This document shows positions 8,885-18,009 of a DNA stretch of 64,000 nucleotides, one piece after another (within the stretch, counting starts at the first letter, position 1; each line of letters starts with the position of its first letter). The stretch spans positions 40,466 to 104,465 of the forward strand of contig NZ_AUAN01000009.1 of NCBI RefSeq assembly GCF_000428745.1. Reading direction: 5' to 3'. The stretch comes from Veillonella magna DSM 19857 (GTDB lineage Bacteria; Bacillota; Negativicutes; Veillonellales; Veillonellaceae). Both the position numbers and the translations under genes were made by a program. Below the pieces are notes generated by a model. That model made no database searches, had not been told where the DNA came from, and saw only the letters and a program-made list of their open reading frames with translations.

Positions 8885-9646
8885 CTACTCCTCTACACTC
8901 AATGTCCCCAACTTCCTCACCATAGGATAGATGGATTGCATCTCTGCTTTAAATGTATCATCTTGCCCTTGGTGAACAACAACCAAAACAGATGTAGACG
9001 GTCCACCACTTTGCGTAAGCATAGCACTATGTTCCCACTCCGGCAGATAATGGCATCGAAGTGATGTCCCCATCAACAAAGTGTCCATCTCGCCACTAAT
9101 TCCCCGTGATCCTACCGGCAACACATCACGTACGCAAGAACTGTGTACCATAGCACTCACCACTTCATATGGAACTATGTCCCTCGGCCGCTCTATAACA
9201 GCCCGGCCCACCAAAGGAGAACCTACTACATACAAACTGTCACCTTTTTCTACTGCTTGGCATCGTACTTTGAAAGAATCTTTTCTTATACTGCCCAATA
9301 GCGTTACACCAATGGCCGTCATTGAGGTGTCCATATTTTCCTCGGAGCTACCGTTAATTTCGATATGATTATAGCCAGCACGACTAAGTTCCTCTCGTAT
9401 GCCTTCCAAAGAAAGCTTGCCGGTAGGGTTAAATTCGTTTCCCACCGTATGAATCAAGGCTTGCGGCTTCGCGCCCAATGCCAATAATTCCATTAAAGCT
9501 ACTCGTGCACAATAAGCACCGGTCGTCTTTGTCGATACGCACAACACATCGTCCGGCTTTTCGCCAATGGAGGCCGACACATCACAACTGATAGCCATAT
9601 ATAGCTCTGCCGTTATCGGTACTAGGGTTATATCTCTGAATTTCAC
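8885..9646 (-). CDS. PurM/AIR-synthase-like protein, probable alpha-ribazole kinase (CblS-like)
   Basis: This 253-residue protein resembles the ATP-binding AIR synthase/PurM-ThiL fold: a glycine-rich central block with ALGAKPQALIHTV and an N-terminal region like those that bind ATP. In Listeria and Geobacillus a protein of this kind, CblS, phosphorylates alpha-ribazole and is encoded next to the transporter CblT. Here the neighbour upstream is an ECF S-component, and the B12-dependent pdu locus is adjacent. The start is GTG with a weak AGGG site about 12 bases away. The kinase role is inferred from context. Confidence 0.6.
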   Translation of the reverse strand: MKFRDITLVPITAELYMAISCDVSASIGEKPDDVLCVSTKTTGAYCARVALMELLALGAKPQALIHTVGNEFNPTGKLSLEGIREELSRAGYNHIEINGSSEENMDTSMTAIGVTLLGSIRKDSFKVRCQAVEKGDSLYVVGSPLVGRAVIERPRDIVPYEVVSAMVHSSCVRDVLPVGSRGISGEMDTLLMGTSLRCHYLPEWEHSAMLTQSGGPSTSVLVVVHQGQDDTFKAEMQSIYPMVRKLGTLSVEE

Positions 9647-9693
9647 TGTCGCATAGTCCCTTCATTATATTCATCAGCCATCTTCTTACTTCT

Positions 9694-9728
9694 TCTCTTA
9701 TTTCACTTGCCTCTCTTATTTCACTTGC
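9694..9728. repeat. 17-bp direct repeat over the cblT stop codon
   Basis: Two identical 17-base copies (9694-9710 and 9712-9728) separated by one base. The second carries the stop codon of the S-component gene and the first duplicates that end in the spacer. It looks like a recent replication slip. Confidence 0.75.
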
Positions 9729-10215
9729 TCCCCATTTTATAATCGGAAGGCAATGCCTCATATACCAAGGCTGCAAGAAGTAAATTTGCTATATTGGCTA
9801 ACGTAAGCGGCCAAAAGATAATAAAAACAAATCCTTTCAGCCAAGGATACAATATAACTAATGCAACTATGTTAATCATCACATAGGCCAATACAGACCC
9901 CAGCACATATGCCAACCAGCGACGACTTCCCCTATGACATACGTAGGCAATAGTCTTACTGTATATCCACACGCTGATTCCCATCATAACCGCTGTTATA
10001 CCATGAACAGCACCGGATAAAGGAAATCCCACTATAGCCGCTGACAGAAGATGACCAAAAATACCTAAAGCCGCGCCTATATTGGGGCCCAACAACAATC
10101 CGCCTAAAAAAGCCGGAAAGGAATCAAAGGCGATTGACCCGAGCACCTTAATCTGCGCCCCTACCACACATAAACTCATCAATAAGCCGGCCATCACTAA
10201 TCTACGCACTACCAT
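9721..10215 (-). CDS. ECF transporter S component, probable alpha-ribazole transporter (CblT-like)
   Basis: Small membrane protein of 164 residues with about five or six hydrophobic helices and the S-component-like motif IAFDSFPAFLGGLLLGP near residues 28-44. Such proteins bind the substrate and use the shared EcfA/A'/T module, which is not next to it. Pairing with a PurM-like kinase gene 74 bases downstream and location beside the pdu locus fit CblT, which imports alpha-ribazole for coenzyme B12 lower-ligand salvage. The substrate is inferred; other vitamins are possible. Confidence 0.65.
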   Translation of the reverse strand: MVVRRLVMAGLLMSLCVVGAQIKVLGSIAFDSFPAFLGGLLLGPNIGAALGIFGHLLSAAIVGFPLSGAVHGITAVMMGISVWIYSKTIAYVCHRGSRRWLAYVLGSVLAYVMINIVALVILYPWLKGFVFIIFWPLTLANIANLLLAALVYEALPSDYKMGSK

Positions 10216-10248
10216 TTGCTAACACTATCCTCTCACCACTTCTACTTT

Positions 10249-10918
10249 TTATATCTTTAACACTGTGGCAGCTACCAATTTAGCACGACTAAACAATGTA
10301 TCCACCACGGCAAATTCATCAATACTGTGATTTTTACCGCCTGCTACACCAACGGCACACACCGTAGGAACCCCCATTTTTACTTCATAAGCAGAGTCGG
10401 CACCACCGCCCACATATTTCTGATAAATAGGTCCAAAGCCGATTTCATTGGCTGTCTCTTCCAGCTTGCGGAACAACGTAACTACACCGTCCGTTGTTTC
10501 CATAGGGCTCATAATCACATCGAACTTCATTTCCGTCATTGTACCTTCCACATATGTAGTAGCCGCAACGGCTTCCAGTTCTCGGCGTGCTCTCTCCACT
10601 TGATCCAATCGTTTGAAGCGAACATCCACCACCAGCTTAGCCTCTTCCGGTACCGCATTAGGAACAGTTCCGCCTTGAACTACGCCGCAATTATAAGTGA
10701 GACCCGCTTCAAAATCATTATTTGCCTGAATGGCAATAATTTTATGAGCCATTTCCAAAATAGCACTTCGTCCTTTCTCCGGCTCGTTACCGGCATGTTC
10801 GTGCTCGGTCAACATCCTCTTTAAACAAGGTACCGGACTCAATGCTCACTAACTCTTTCCAAAAGGTAAGCATCTCTTGGCGATGTTCGTCAATATACTT
10901 AAAAATTTTTTCTCTCAT
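10249..10918 (-). pseudogene. M20 family peptidase remnant with internal deletion
   Basis: The gene starts normally at 10918 (AGAGG site, MREKIFKYIDEHRQEMLTFW, a typical M20 N-terminus) for about 40 codons. It then shifts frame near 10825 into the C-terminal half, which begins EHEHAGNEPEKGRSAILEMA and runs about 185 codons to the stop. The HxD metal site and the rest of the catalytic domain, some 150 or more residues, are missing. What remains is the dimerisation domain and the C-terminal end including GGGADSAYE and the late His (GKNHSIDE). It cannot be an active carboxypeptidase G2-like enzyme. Confidence 0.85.
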
Positions 10919-11127
10919 AATCTATATCCTCTCTTTTTCTCTACGCTCCAAAATATGCTTCTAACTATTTGCTGTAGCCGGTCGCTTTAAAACAACGATA
11001 CAACACAGGATACTTATATAGTATCAACAGCTATCTCTATTGACAATGATTTTCTCTATTCTCTCATAACCGCTGTAAACTTACCAAACAGAGCAATCCG
11101 ATACAGCGAATAACACCGTCCTTCTAT

Positions 11128-11209
11128 TAAAAAACAATGCCTACTGCACTAGCTACTAAAAAGCCTTATCTATCAAAGGCTATGTTTGCAGCTACTGCGG
11201 TAGGCATTG
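11128..11209 (-). terminator. Terminator at the end of the pdu transcript
   Basis: A nested hairpin: outer arms 11136-11144 and 11200-11208, plus an inner stem around 11161-11182. On the minus strand it is followed by six T (11129-11134). It lies between the unknown gene at 11225 and the peptidase remnant, so it closes the pdu operon. The remainder of 10919-11224 shows nothing else. Confidence 0.7.
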
Positions 11210-11224
11210 TATCTTTTACACTAT

Positions 11225-11692
11225 TCATTCCACAATATCGTATAATTTTTTGAAAATTTCCGGATCACAAGGATACTCCTCACCGTTCACTCCGCGAATG
11301 ACCCAATCCCCGGGATTTGTTTTGACTACACCGTTCAAAGTAAGCAGATATCGTTCGCCTTCTTCGCGAATCGCTGTCAGTTCATTAGGCTTGTGGCGAA
11401 TCTGTATAGCCTTCGCGTCATAACCGGCCTCATCATAGTATAACTCATGAGTTTCCGCAGCACAGCATTCTACTAAGATTTCAGAAATAATCATGGGCTG
11501 CTTTTTTTCTTGCGTAACAACCAATAGCTGCTGTATAAATGTTCCGTCAAAATTAAGCAGTAACGGAGTTTCTGCCGTGTCCGTAATATCTTTGTAAATA
11601 CGCACCTCTTGATTGTCGGATATCGTTAACCAACGATAGTCTAACTTATAGGCTCCAGCCAACACACTGGCCAAGTTCTTTTTGAATTCCAT
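11225..11692 (-). CDS. Uncharacterised protein at the end of the pdu operon
   Basis: A 155-residue soluble protein I cannot assign. The C-terminal 35 residues (NPGDWVIRGVNGEEYPCDPE, then IFKKLYDIVE) resemble a short module common in phage-related and hypothetical proteins (GDYIITGxxGExYPCKPDIF). The N-terminal 100 residues look unique and contain a CC pair. A GAGGCGAG site precedes the ATG. It lies 70 bases after pduV and just before the operon terminator, so it is probably cotranscribed with the pdu genes, but it matches no known Pdu protein. Confidence 0.75.
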   Translation of the reverse strand: MEFKKNLASVLAGAYKLDYRWLTISDNQEVRIYKDITDTAETPLLLNFDGTFIQQLLVVTQEKKQPMIISEILVECCAAETHELYYDEAGYDAKAIQIRHKPNELTAIREEGERYLLTLNGVVKTNPGDWVIRGVNGEEYPCDPEIFKKLYDIVE

Positions 11693-11762
11693 CTATCTCG
11701 CCTCACTAACTCATTGTTATATTCTATGATGAATAATCTCACCGCTTTTCATTGTCACTATA

Positions 11763-12200
11763 CTATTTTGAAATATACTCTCGCAAACGTTTTACGGATT
11801 CCTTATCCTGTACAGATACTTCAAAAATGGTGGTTACACCGGCCGACGTTAAATTATGGTACGCCGTTTCCAGCGAATGTCCCAAATCGGTTTTAGTGAT
11901 AACACCAATAACTTCACGATTGAACGCCGTTGCAAAATTGGGTGGGAATATACTTTCCTTATCGTCTGCCTCATTAACGAAGATAACGATATCCGCGTCA
12001 TACGAATTCAGCAGAATCGCCCTGTAATATACAGGGTTTTCAATAAATTCGCCCGGTGTATCTATAATTGAACCAATACGCCCAATAGATTGTGTTTTAA
12101 GCGCCTCATCAGTATCATGAATCAGCATATTGGATAATGTTGTCTTTCCGGCCTCGGTACGACCTACCATAATAACTGTCTTTAGCTTGTTATCGTTCAT
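11763..12200 (-). CDS. pduV: PduV/EutP family small GTPase
   Basis: Ras-like P-loop protein of 145 residues with G1 GRTEAGKTT (residues 13-21), IIDTPGEF as G3 and ITKTDL as G4. In Salmonella PduV associates with the outside of the microcompartment and has been linked to its movement. It follows pduU with a 116-base gap that shows nothing else. GAGGATATAGT precedes the ATG. Confidence 0.9.
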   Translation of the reverse strand: MNDNKLKTVIMVGRTEAGKTTLSNMLIHDTDEALKTQSIGRIGSIIDTPGEFIENPVYYRAILLNSYDADIVIFVNEADDKESIFPPNFATAFNREVIGVITKTDLGHSLETAYHNLTSAGVTTIFEVSVQDKESVKRLREYISK

Positions 12201-12316
12201 ACTATATCCTCATCCATGTCCCTGTTATATTACTCTCCGATGACTACTGCCGCACCGTAATACACACCGGATAATTATATGCTTTAGTTACGCCGACGTG
12301 CCTTCTATGTATTCTA

Positions 12317-12685
12317 TTACGTCCGTGTTAAGGTGGTCGGGAAAAATCCCAGAATTTTTTCCAAGCCGTCTAATACACCTTTCATGGCTGACTCCACACT
12401 GGACACATCACCGGTGATGAGTAGCGCTCCCGAAAACCTATCAACGAAGCCCAACTCAATACCGGCTGCTTTCGTTGCTATATCTGCGGCAATAATCGTT
12501 CCTTCCCCCGGTGTGATTGTCAGAATTCCGATAGCATTGCGATTGTTTTCGTCCAAGCCCATTTTTCTAAAAAGCTCAGGTTTAGGATTGGCAATAATAT
12601 GGGCAATCGTCACCTGTTTACCCGGTACAAATTCCTGTATAATTCGCTGTTTATCTTCTTTGCTATTGAAAAATTCCATGTCCAT
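12317..12685 (-). CDS. pduU: Microcompartment shell protein PduU (permuted BMC domain)
   Basis: The 122 residues match the EutS/PduU type: an N-terminal strand region ([20 protein letters not shown]) precedes the BMC core ([20 protein letters not shown]) and the order of elements is circularly permuted compared with PduA. Such hexamers carry a small beta-barrel over the pore. ATG codons at 12685 and 12679 are both possible; the second is better spaced from AGGAG. It is 11 bases downstream of pduQ. Confidence 0.9.
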   Translation of the reverse strand: MDMEFFNSKEDKQRIIQEFVPGKQVTIAHIIANPKPELFRKMGLDENNRNAIGILTITPGEGTIIAADIATKAAGIELGFVDRFSGALLITGDVSSVESAMKGVLDGLEKILGFFPTTLTRT

Positions 12686-12696
12686 GGTCTCCTGTA

Positions 12697-13818
12697 TTAC
12701 ATCACCGTAAGTAGTAATTGCGCTAAATCATCAATGGTAGCCGGATAAGGATTCGTGCTATAGGTTCGATCCTTTATGGCCCGCTCCGCCATGAGCGGTA
12801 CATCTTGCCGCGTCTCTTCTGCCGATCGTCCGGTAGCCTCTTTTACCGTCAGCGGACAATCCAGCGTACGAGCCAATGTCATAATTTGTTTAATCAAGGC
12901 AATTAATGCTTCCTTGTCCTCTGCTGTTGATGTGCAAAAATGCATTTTCTTGGATATATCGGCATATTTCTTCAAGGCTTGTCCCGACCGCAACGCATTG
13001 AAAGCGATAACGCGCGACAACAACATAGCATTTGCCAATCCATGCGGAATATGATACAACGCGCCCAGTTGATGGGCCAGTGCATGAGTAATACCCAGAC
13101 CGGCTTTATTAAACGCCAGCCCGGCCATGCAGGACGCTTCATGCATGCGCATCCGATCCTCTTCGCCTGCGGATTTCACATAACACCTTGGCAAATAAGT
13201 AAATACATACTCTATGGCTTTTTCTGCCAATGCATCGGTAAAGCTATCCGCCCCTGTCGATACCAAGGCTTCTATTGCATGTACCAACACATCCATACCG
13301 CTATAGGCGGTTACCTTTGGCGGAGCCGTCTTTACAAATAATGGCGTCAAGATAGCTTCATCCGGCAATAAGCTATCATCCAATAACGGGTACTTCACTT
13401 TAGACACTGTATCAGTAATCACCGCAAAGGAGGTTACTTCCGAACCTGTACCGCTAGTAGTAGGAATTGCCGTCATATTTTTTATGGGCTTGCTATTTAC
13501 TTTACGATAAAAATAAAGAACTGCTTTTGCCAAATCAATCGCTGACCCACCGCCAATAGCAATTACAATATCCGGCTGCTCCTGCTTCATAAAATTTACG
13601 CCATCGGCGACGGCTTCAATCGGCGGGTCCGGCACAACATTGCTATAAATGGCTACATGATTATTATTTTGTAAAAGATCGAGGACATACGCTAAGCCCG
13701 AAGTTCCTTTTAAAAAAGGATCGCATACAATGACGATACGTTCTCCGGCAAATCGCGTCAGCCGAATCAGCGCATCCTTTGACGCATATATATTTGTGGA
13801 AAAAGTCCAGCTTCGCAC
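12697..13818 (-). CDS. pduQ: PduQ, iron-dependent 1-propanol dehydrogenase
   Basis: Iron-containing alcohol dehydrogenase family. It reduces propionaldehyde to 1-propanol with NADH and so regenerates NAD+ inside the compartment. Features are [10 protein letters not shown] for nucleotide binding, the Fe ligand region [12 protein letters not shown], and [20 protein letters not shown] with the metal-binding histidines. AGGAGG overlaps the pduP stop. The GTG at 13818 is seven bases away and preferred, while the ATG at 13824 is only one base away. The length, 373 residues, is normal. Confidence 0.9.
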   Translation of the reverse strand: MRSWTFSTNIYASKDALIRLTRFAGERIVIVCDPFLKGTSGLAYVLDLLQNNNHVAIYSNVVPDPPIEAVADGVNFMKQEQPDIVIAIGGGSAIDLAKAVLYFYRKVNSKPIKNMTAIPTTSGTGSEVTSFAVITDTVSKVKYPLLDDSLLPDEAILTPLFVKTAPPKVTAYSGMDVLVHAIEALVSTGADSFTDALAEKAIEYVFTYLPRCYVKSAGEEDRMRMHEASCMAGLAFNKAGLGITHALAHQLGALYHIPHGLANAMLLSRVIAFNALRSGQALKKYADISKKMHFCTSTAEDKEALIALIKQIMTLARTLDCPLTVKEATGRSAEETRQDVPLMAERAIKDRTYSTNPYPATIDDLAQLLLTVM

Positions 13819-13829
13819 AGTCATTCCTC

Positions 13830-15263
13830 CTATCTGATTTGGAAGCCCGTCGTCAAGCAGCACCGACGTCGACGTGCAAAGTGACGAGCTGTCGTAGTAG
13901 CTTCCCCTGTAGGCGTAGCAATAGTGAATGTCGTTGTTCCTTCACCATTATAGCCAAGACCGGCAAAGGAAGGCCCGTTCTTAACAAAAATAGATGTTTT
14001 CATAGCACGCGCCATCCGATTCAAACGCTCCATATTCAAGGAATGCATAACGGCCGTATGATGAAGACCATTTTCTAAGAATAAACAAGTCGCCAATCCT
14101 TCTTCAAAGCTATCTACCGTAACGATTGGTAAAATCGGCATGAGCATTTCCGTCGTAGCAAAGGGATGATTTTTATCAGTACGCATAATAATCAGACGAG
14201 GGTCTCCTTCGCAAGGGATACCGGCTGCCTCCAAAATAACCTTCGCATTTCGTCCTACGAATTTACGGCTTGGGGAGCCGTTGGCCTGAAGTGTAATCTC
14301 TAGCAGCGTATTAATCTGGCGTTCATCGGTAATAAGTACAGAGCCGGCATCAATCATGTGCTGCACTAACTCATCTACAATAGAGCGCATAGCTACAACG
14401 CTCTTTTCTGCAATACAAAGAATATTGTTATCAAAGCTGGCACCAAGAACTATGTCCTGTGCGGCTTTTTTTATTTGTGCCGTTTCATCTACAAACGCCG
14501 GCGGATTGCCCGCACCGGCACCGATTACCTTCTTGCCACTGCATAAGGCTTGATGAACAACACCGGGGCCACCGGTAACTACGAGAAGCGATATATCCGG
14601 ATGCACCATCATTTCCTGAGCCGCCTCGATGGATGGTTCTTCAATGGTTACGATTAAGTTTTCGATACCGATGGCATCACGAACAATTTCATTTAAGCGA
14701 CTAACTAACCACCGCGACAATTTTTTGGCACCGGGGTGTACACTAAAGAAAATAGCGTTGCCCGCCGCCAACATGCCGATAGCATTACAAATCAATGTTT
14801 CCGACGGATTGGTACTGGGTGTAATCGCACCGATAACACCATAGGGTGACAATTCATATAATGTCATTCCGTTATCGCCGGTTTCACATTCCGTTACCAA
14901 ATCCTCTACCCCCGGCGTCTTATCCAAGGTCAGATTGAGTTTGATAATTTTATCCGCCACACGGCCCATACCGGTTTCTTCATACGTCATCTTTGCCAAT
15001 GTTTCCACCATAGGGCGCATAGCTGTACGAATCGCCGTAATCGCTTTTCCCCGCGTAGCCAAGGTGCATTCTTCAAAAATATGCTGTGCTTTCTTGGCTG
15101 CTTCCACCGCGGCTCCCACGGTTTTAAATACGCCCGGCTCTCCCTCTACAGCCTGCGATTCTCCGGTGACTGCCGATGACACATTTACCATCGGTCCGTC
15201 TCCCCTCATTATCTCTGTAATCATAGAGCGAATCATCCGCTCCAGTTCCTGCTTATTTTCCAT
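13830..15263 (-). CDS. pduP: PduP, CoA-acylating propionaldehyde dehydrogenase
   Basis: Oxidises propionaldehyde to propionyl-CoA with NAD+ and CoA inside the microcompartment. The protein has 477 residues. The first 20 (MENKQELERMIRSMITEIMR) form an amphipathic helix like the PduP targeting peptide. The active-site cysteine lies in NNILCIAEKS. GGAGG is six bases before the ATG at 15263; a longer frame to 15290 is not needed. It overlaps pduO by 11 bases. Confidence 0.93.
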   Translation of the reverse strand: MENKQELERMIRSMITEIMRGDGPMVNVSSAVTGESQAVEGEPGVFKTVGAAVEAAKKAQHIFEECTLATRGKAITAIRTAMRPMVETLAKMTYEETGMGRVADKIIKLNLTLDKTPGVEDLVTECETGDNGMTLYELSPYGVIGAITPSTNPSETLICNAIGMLAAGNAIFFSVHPGAKKLSRWLVSRLNEIVRDAIGIENLIVTIEEPSIEAAQEMMVHPDISLLVVTGGPGVVHQALCSGKKVIGAGAGNPPAFVDETAQIKKAAQDIVLGASFDNNILCIAEKSVVAMRSIVDELVQHMIDAGSVLITDERQINTLLEITLQANGSPSRKFVGRNAKVILEAAGIPCEGDPRLIIMRTDKNHPFATTEMLMPILPIVTVDSFEEGLATCLFLENGLHHTAVMHSLNMERLNRMARAMKTSIFVKNGPSFAGLGYNGEGTTTFTIATPTGEATTTARHFARRRRCCLTTGFQIR

Positions 15264-16284
15264 GGTTTGCCTCCAAATATTCCATTGCATAGCGGCCGAT
15301 ACAACAATCTTCTTCTACCGTACCGCCACTGATTCCCAGGCCGCCTACCAGCTTTCCTTTGTAATATAGGGGAAATCCACCGCCAAAGGTAACCAGTTTG
15401 CGAGATACCATCGCCTCAATCTGATATAAATCCGATCCCGGCTGAATTGTTTTCTTCAATTCGGACGTAGACGTCTTGAGCGCGACAGCTGTGTACGCTT
15501 TCCCCGGAGCTAATTCCGAGCTGACCAGCAATGCATTCTCCATCCGATATGTCAAAACCGGCATGCCTTTTGCATCAACAACGGCAATCACTACCGGTAC
15601 TTGCATAGCCTCTGCCTTAGTTTGTGCCCGCTTACACAATATGTGAACTTGTTCTCTTAGCCAAGAACTTTCATCCATAGTTACTTCACCATGTGTTTGA
15701 TGAACGTCGTGAGTTGTGCGTGCATCTAATTTAGCCAATACACGTTGCGTAACTTCTGTTATATACGCCGTAAAGTCTTCCATACGTGCCAATGTATAAA
15801 TACAATCTGACAAACGATTTACAAAAGATAGGACCTCAGCCCGCAAAGGTTCTTCCTGATGAAGTGCTACCAACAACCGCTCTGCTCGGCGACAAACGGT
15901 ACGAGCAATATGAAGCTCCGCCGCTGCCACTGTCGCACCTTGGTAGATAAAACTATTGAGCGGTGGCAAACGCTTGGTATACGCATCGATAAGCTGTTCC
16001 AATTCACGAACCTCATCACTTTTCACAGGTGTACTATAGCGCAACAGTTTCTCCTCATCCAGCGTTGCAATCTCTGCGCACAAGCGGAACAGCTTGCCTT
16101 GCAATGTGTGGAGCCATGTCCTACTTTCTTCGTTACTCACCAATTTCTCGCATAGACTTAAATGCGCATTCAACTCATCCAACGTGCCGTAGGTATCTAC
16201 GCGGCGAGATGCTTTAGCTACGCGATGACCGTCAAATAATCCGGTTGTTCCCGCATCACCAGTTTTTGTATATATAGCCACGCC
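15253..16284 (-). CDS. pduO: PduO, ATP:cob(I)alamin adenosyltransferase fused to a GlcG/HbpS domain
   Basis: Makes adenosylcobalamin, the coenzyme of diol dehydratase. The N-terminal domain (about residues 1-190) has the PduO signature YTKTGDAGTTGLFDGHRVAK and RRVDTYGTLDELNA. The C-terminal domain (about 205-343) is of the GlcG/HbpS type (DUF336), heme-binding in relatives, with GGFPLYYKGKLVGGLGISGG. Both domains are present, as in Salmonella. The GTG at 16284 is eight bases from AAGGTGG; another GTG at 16293 overlaps that site. Confidence 0.92.
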   Translation of the reverse strand, partial: GVAIYTKTGDAGTTGLFDGHRVAKASRRVDTYGTLDELNAHLSLCEKLVSNEESRTWLHTLQGKLFRLCAEIATLDEEKLLRYSTPVKSDEVRELEQLIDAYTKRLPPLNSFIYQGATVAAAELHIARTVCRRAERLLVALHQEEPLRAEVLSFVNRLSDCIYTLARMEDFTAYITEVTQRVLAKLDARTTHDVHQTHGEVTMDESSWLREQVHILCKRAQTKAEAMQVPVVIAVVDAKGMPVLTYRMENALLVSSELAPGKAYTAVALKTSTSELKKTIQPGSDLYQIEAMVSRKLVTFGGGFPLYYKGKLVGGLGISGGTVEEDCCIGRYAMEYLEANHGK

Positions 16285-16295
16285 GTTCACCACCT

Positions 16296-16568
16296 TTATT
16301 TATCAAAGCTGTCTATAATTCCTACGATAGCACAATCCACGGCAGAACCCATGCATTCTTCATTACCGAATACATGTCTGGCCGAGCTTCCTCGAGTAAG
16401 CAATACATATTCTCCGATACCGGCACTTACTGTATCAGCCGCCACTTCATAGGATTCTAACGGTTCCTTATTTCCGTCTACATACTGTACTATCATCAGT
16501 TTTAGGCCCTTTAGCGATTCGTGCTTTTGTGTAGATACAATACTGCCAATTACTCTACCAGTCTGCAT
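16296..16568 (-). CDS. pduN: PduN, microcompartment vertex protein
   Basis: EutN/CcmL family pentamer-forming protein, 90 residues, that caps the corners of the shell. The family pattern is clear: GRVIGSIVSTQKHESLKGLK, DTVSAGIGEYVLLTRGSSAR, and AIVGIID at the end. The ATG at 16568 is nine bases after GAAGGGG. It overlaps pduM by 14 bases. Confidence 0.93.
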   Translation of the reverse strand: MQTGRVIGSIVSTQKHESLKGLKLMIVQYVDGNKEPLESYEVAADTVSAGIGEYVLLTRGSSARHVFGNEECMGSAVDCAIVGIIDSFDK

Positions 16569-17070
16569 AGCGTACAACCCCTTCTATTACATCTATATGT
16601 TTAGTTTGCATAACTTCCTGTGCCAATGCTGTCACATGCTGTCCTCGAAATAGTAATAACACGCTATCATTTTCATATGCTCGCACCGTTGTTGCCGTTA
16701 TGCATCGATCCTTACAACTATATATGCGCTTATCATACTTATCTCTAAAAGTAAACGGCCATGTCAGTATCATCGCCGGATGAAACATGCGATTAACAGG
16801 CATTGCCGTTTTAATTGTTATATCGCATTCATAGGCCAGCCCTTTATCAAGCCACTGAATCCAAGGTGTTCGTACGCCCGTCAATAATTGCTGCAGCTGT
16901 CCGAAAGTTACATCGGTAACTGTAATCGTCTGATGATGTAGTAGTACTGTCTCCGCCGGTGAAGCATCCGACGTTAACGATATGACTGCTGCACTTTCAC
17001 GACGTTCCCTTAACCGTTGAACAATAAGCTGCACCAACATGTCTACTGTTGCGGATTCCTTAGCGTTCAC
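16555..17070 (-). CDS. pduM: PduM, microcompartment assembly protein
   Basis: About 171 residues. Identification rests on its place between pduL and pduN, its size, and a short N-terminal amphipathic stretch (TVDMLVQLIVQRLRERRE) like that of PduM. In Salmonella PduM is needed for proper compartment structure, though its exact role is unknown. The GTG at 17070, eight bases from AAGGTAGG, is preferred over the GTG at 17079, which abuts the site. Confidence 0.75.
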   Translation of the reverse strand: MNAKESATVDMLVQLIVQRLRERRESAAVISLTSDASPAETVLLHHQTITVTDVTFGQLQQLLTGVRTPWIQWLDKGLAYECDITIKTAMPVNRMFHPAMILTWPFTFRDKYDKRIYSCKDRCITATTVRAYENDSVLLLFRGQHVTALAQEVMQTKHIDVIEGVVRYADW

Positions 17071-17079
17071 GATTATCAC

Positions 17080-17700
17080 CTACCTTACGATGTACGCCGT
17101 ATCCCCATTACTGATTTGTGCCGCATTGGCTTCATCCGTATCAATATGCATTTCTGTTACATAATCGGGAGATACACGGATTATTACATCTTCATACACC
17201 GTAGTTCGCTGCGGTGATATCATTCGAACCGCTACGGTATCACCATGATGTACGCCCAAGCGTGAACTATCTGCTTCAGCTACATGAATATGGCGCTTAG
17301 CGATGATACAGCAAGGCAAGGTGATTTGACCATGCGCTGTTTTAATAGTAATCGGAGCCGCTTTTGACAAGTCACCGGATAAGGCCACCGGCGGCGCAAT
17401 TCCCAGAGTACGGGCATCGGTTTGAGATACTTCGACCTGAGAATGCGCACGCAACGGGCCCAATAAGCGAACGCGTTCAATGGTTCCTCTCGGTCCCACT
17501 AAGGTAACAGTTTGTTCCGCCGCAAACTCACCGGGTTGCGCAAGCGCCTTCTTCGGCCGCAACAGTTCGCGGGGAAACAATCTGTCATAATCAGCTCCGC
17601 TTAAATGGATATGTCGATTAGACACTCCGATAGGAATCGTAGGCGCCACTATGGATTCAATGGTTTTGCGTATTAATTCTTTTAGTGCTCCCTTTTCCAT
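17080..17700 (-). CDS. pduL: PduL, phosphotransacylase
   Basis: Converts propionyl-CoA and phosphate to propionyl-phosphate and frees CoA inside the compartment. The 206 residues hold the two barrel halves with metal-binding histidines in SNRHIHLSGADYDRLF and AKRHIHVAEAD, and a further EMHIDTDEANA. The first 20 residues (MEKGALKELIRKTIESIVAP) resemble the PduL targeting helix. No propionate kinase (PduW) follows, so the propionyl-phosphate must be used by a kinase encoded elsewhere. Confidence 0.95.
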   Translation of the reverse strand: MEKGALKELIRKTIESIVAPTIPIGVSNRHIHLSGADYDRLFPRELLRPKKALAQPGEFAAEQTVTLVGPRGTIERVRLLGPLRAHSQVEVSQTDARTLGIAPPVALSGDLSKAAPITIKTAHGQITLPCCIIAKRHIHVAEADSSRLGVHHGDTVAVRMISPQRTTVYEDVIIRVSPDYVTEMHIDTDEANAAQISNGDTAYIVR

Positions 17701-17719
17701 AGTCGGTTTCCTTTACTGT

Positions 17720-17989
17720 CTATTTTGCCAAAATAGCCTCTACATCGCTGTGCGGGCGCGGAATTACGTGAGTGGATACCACTTCGCCTACTTTAGCGGC
17801 TGCTGCACTACCTGCATCAACGGCTGCCTTTACGGCACCTACATCGCCGCGAACCATAACGGTTACCAAACCGGAACCAATTTTTTCATAACCTGTCAAT
17901 GTAACATTTGCTGCCTTTACCATTGCATCGGCTGCTTCGATAGCTCCGACCAAACCTTTCGTTTCAACCATGCCTAATGCGTTATTCAT
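17720..17989 (-). CDS. pduJ: PduJ, hexameric BMC shell protein
   Basis: BMC-H shell protein of 89 residues ([20 protein letters not shown], then [15 protein letters not shown]). It is nearly identical to the PduA at 24511-24807 across the whole domain. It is called PduJ from its position after the PduK-like gene. GAGGAGG is six bases before the ATG at 17989. Confidence 0.92.
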   Translation of the reverse strand: MNNALGMVETKGLVGAIEAADAMVKAANVTLTGYEKIGSGLVTVMVRGDVGAVKAAVDAGSAAAAKVGEVVSTHVIPRPHSDVEAILAK

Positions 17990-18009
17990 AATAATCCTCC
18001 TCAATCTAC

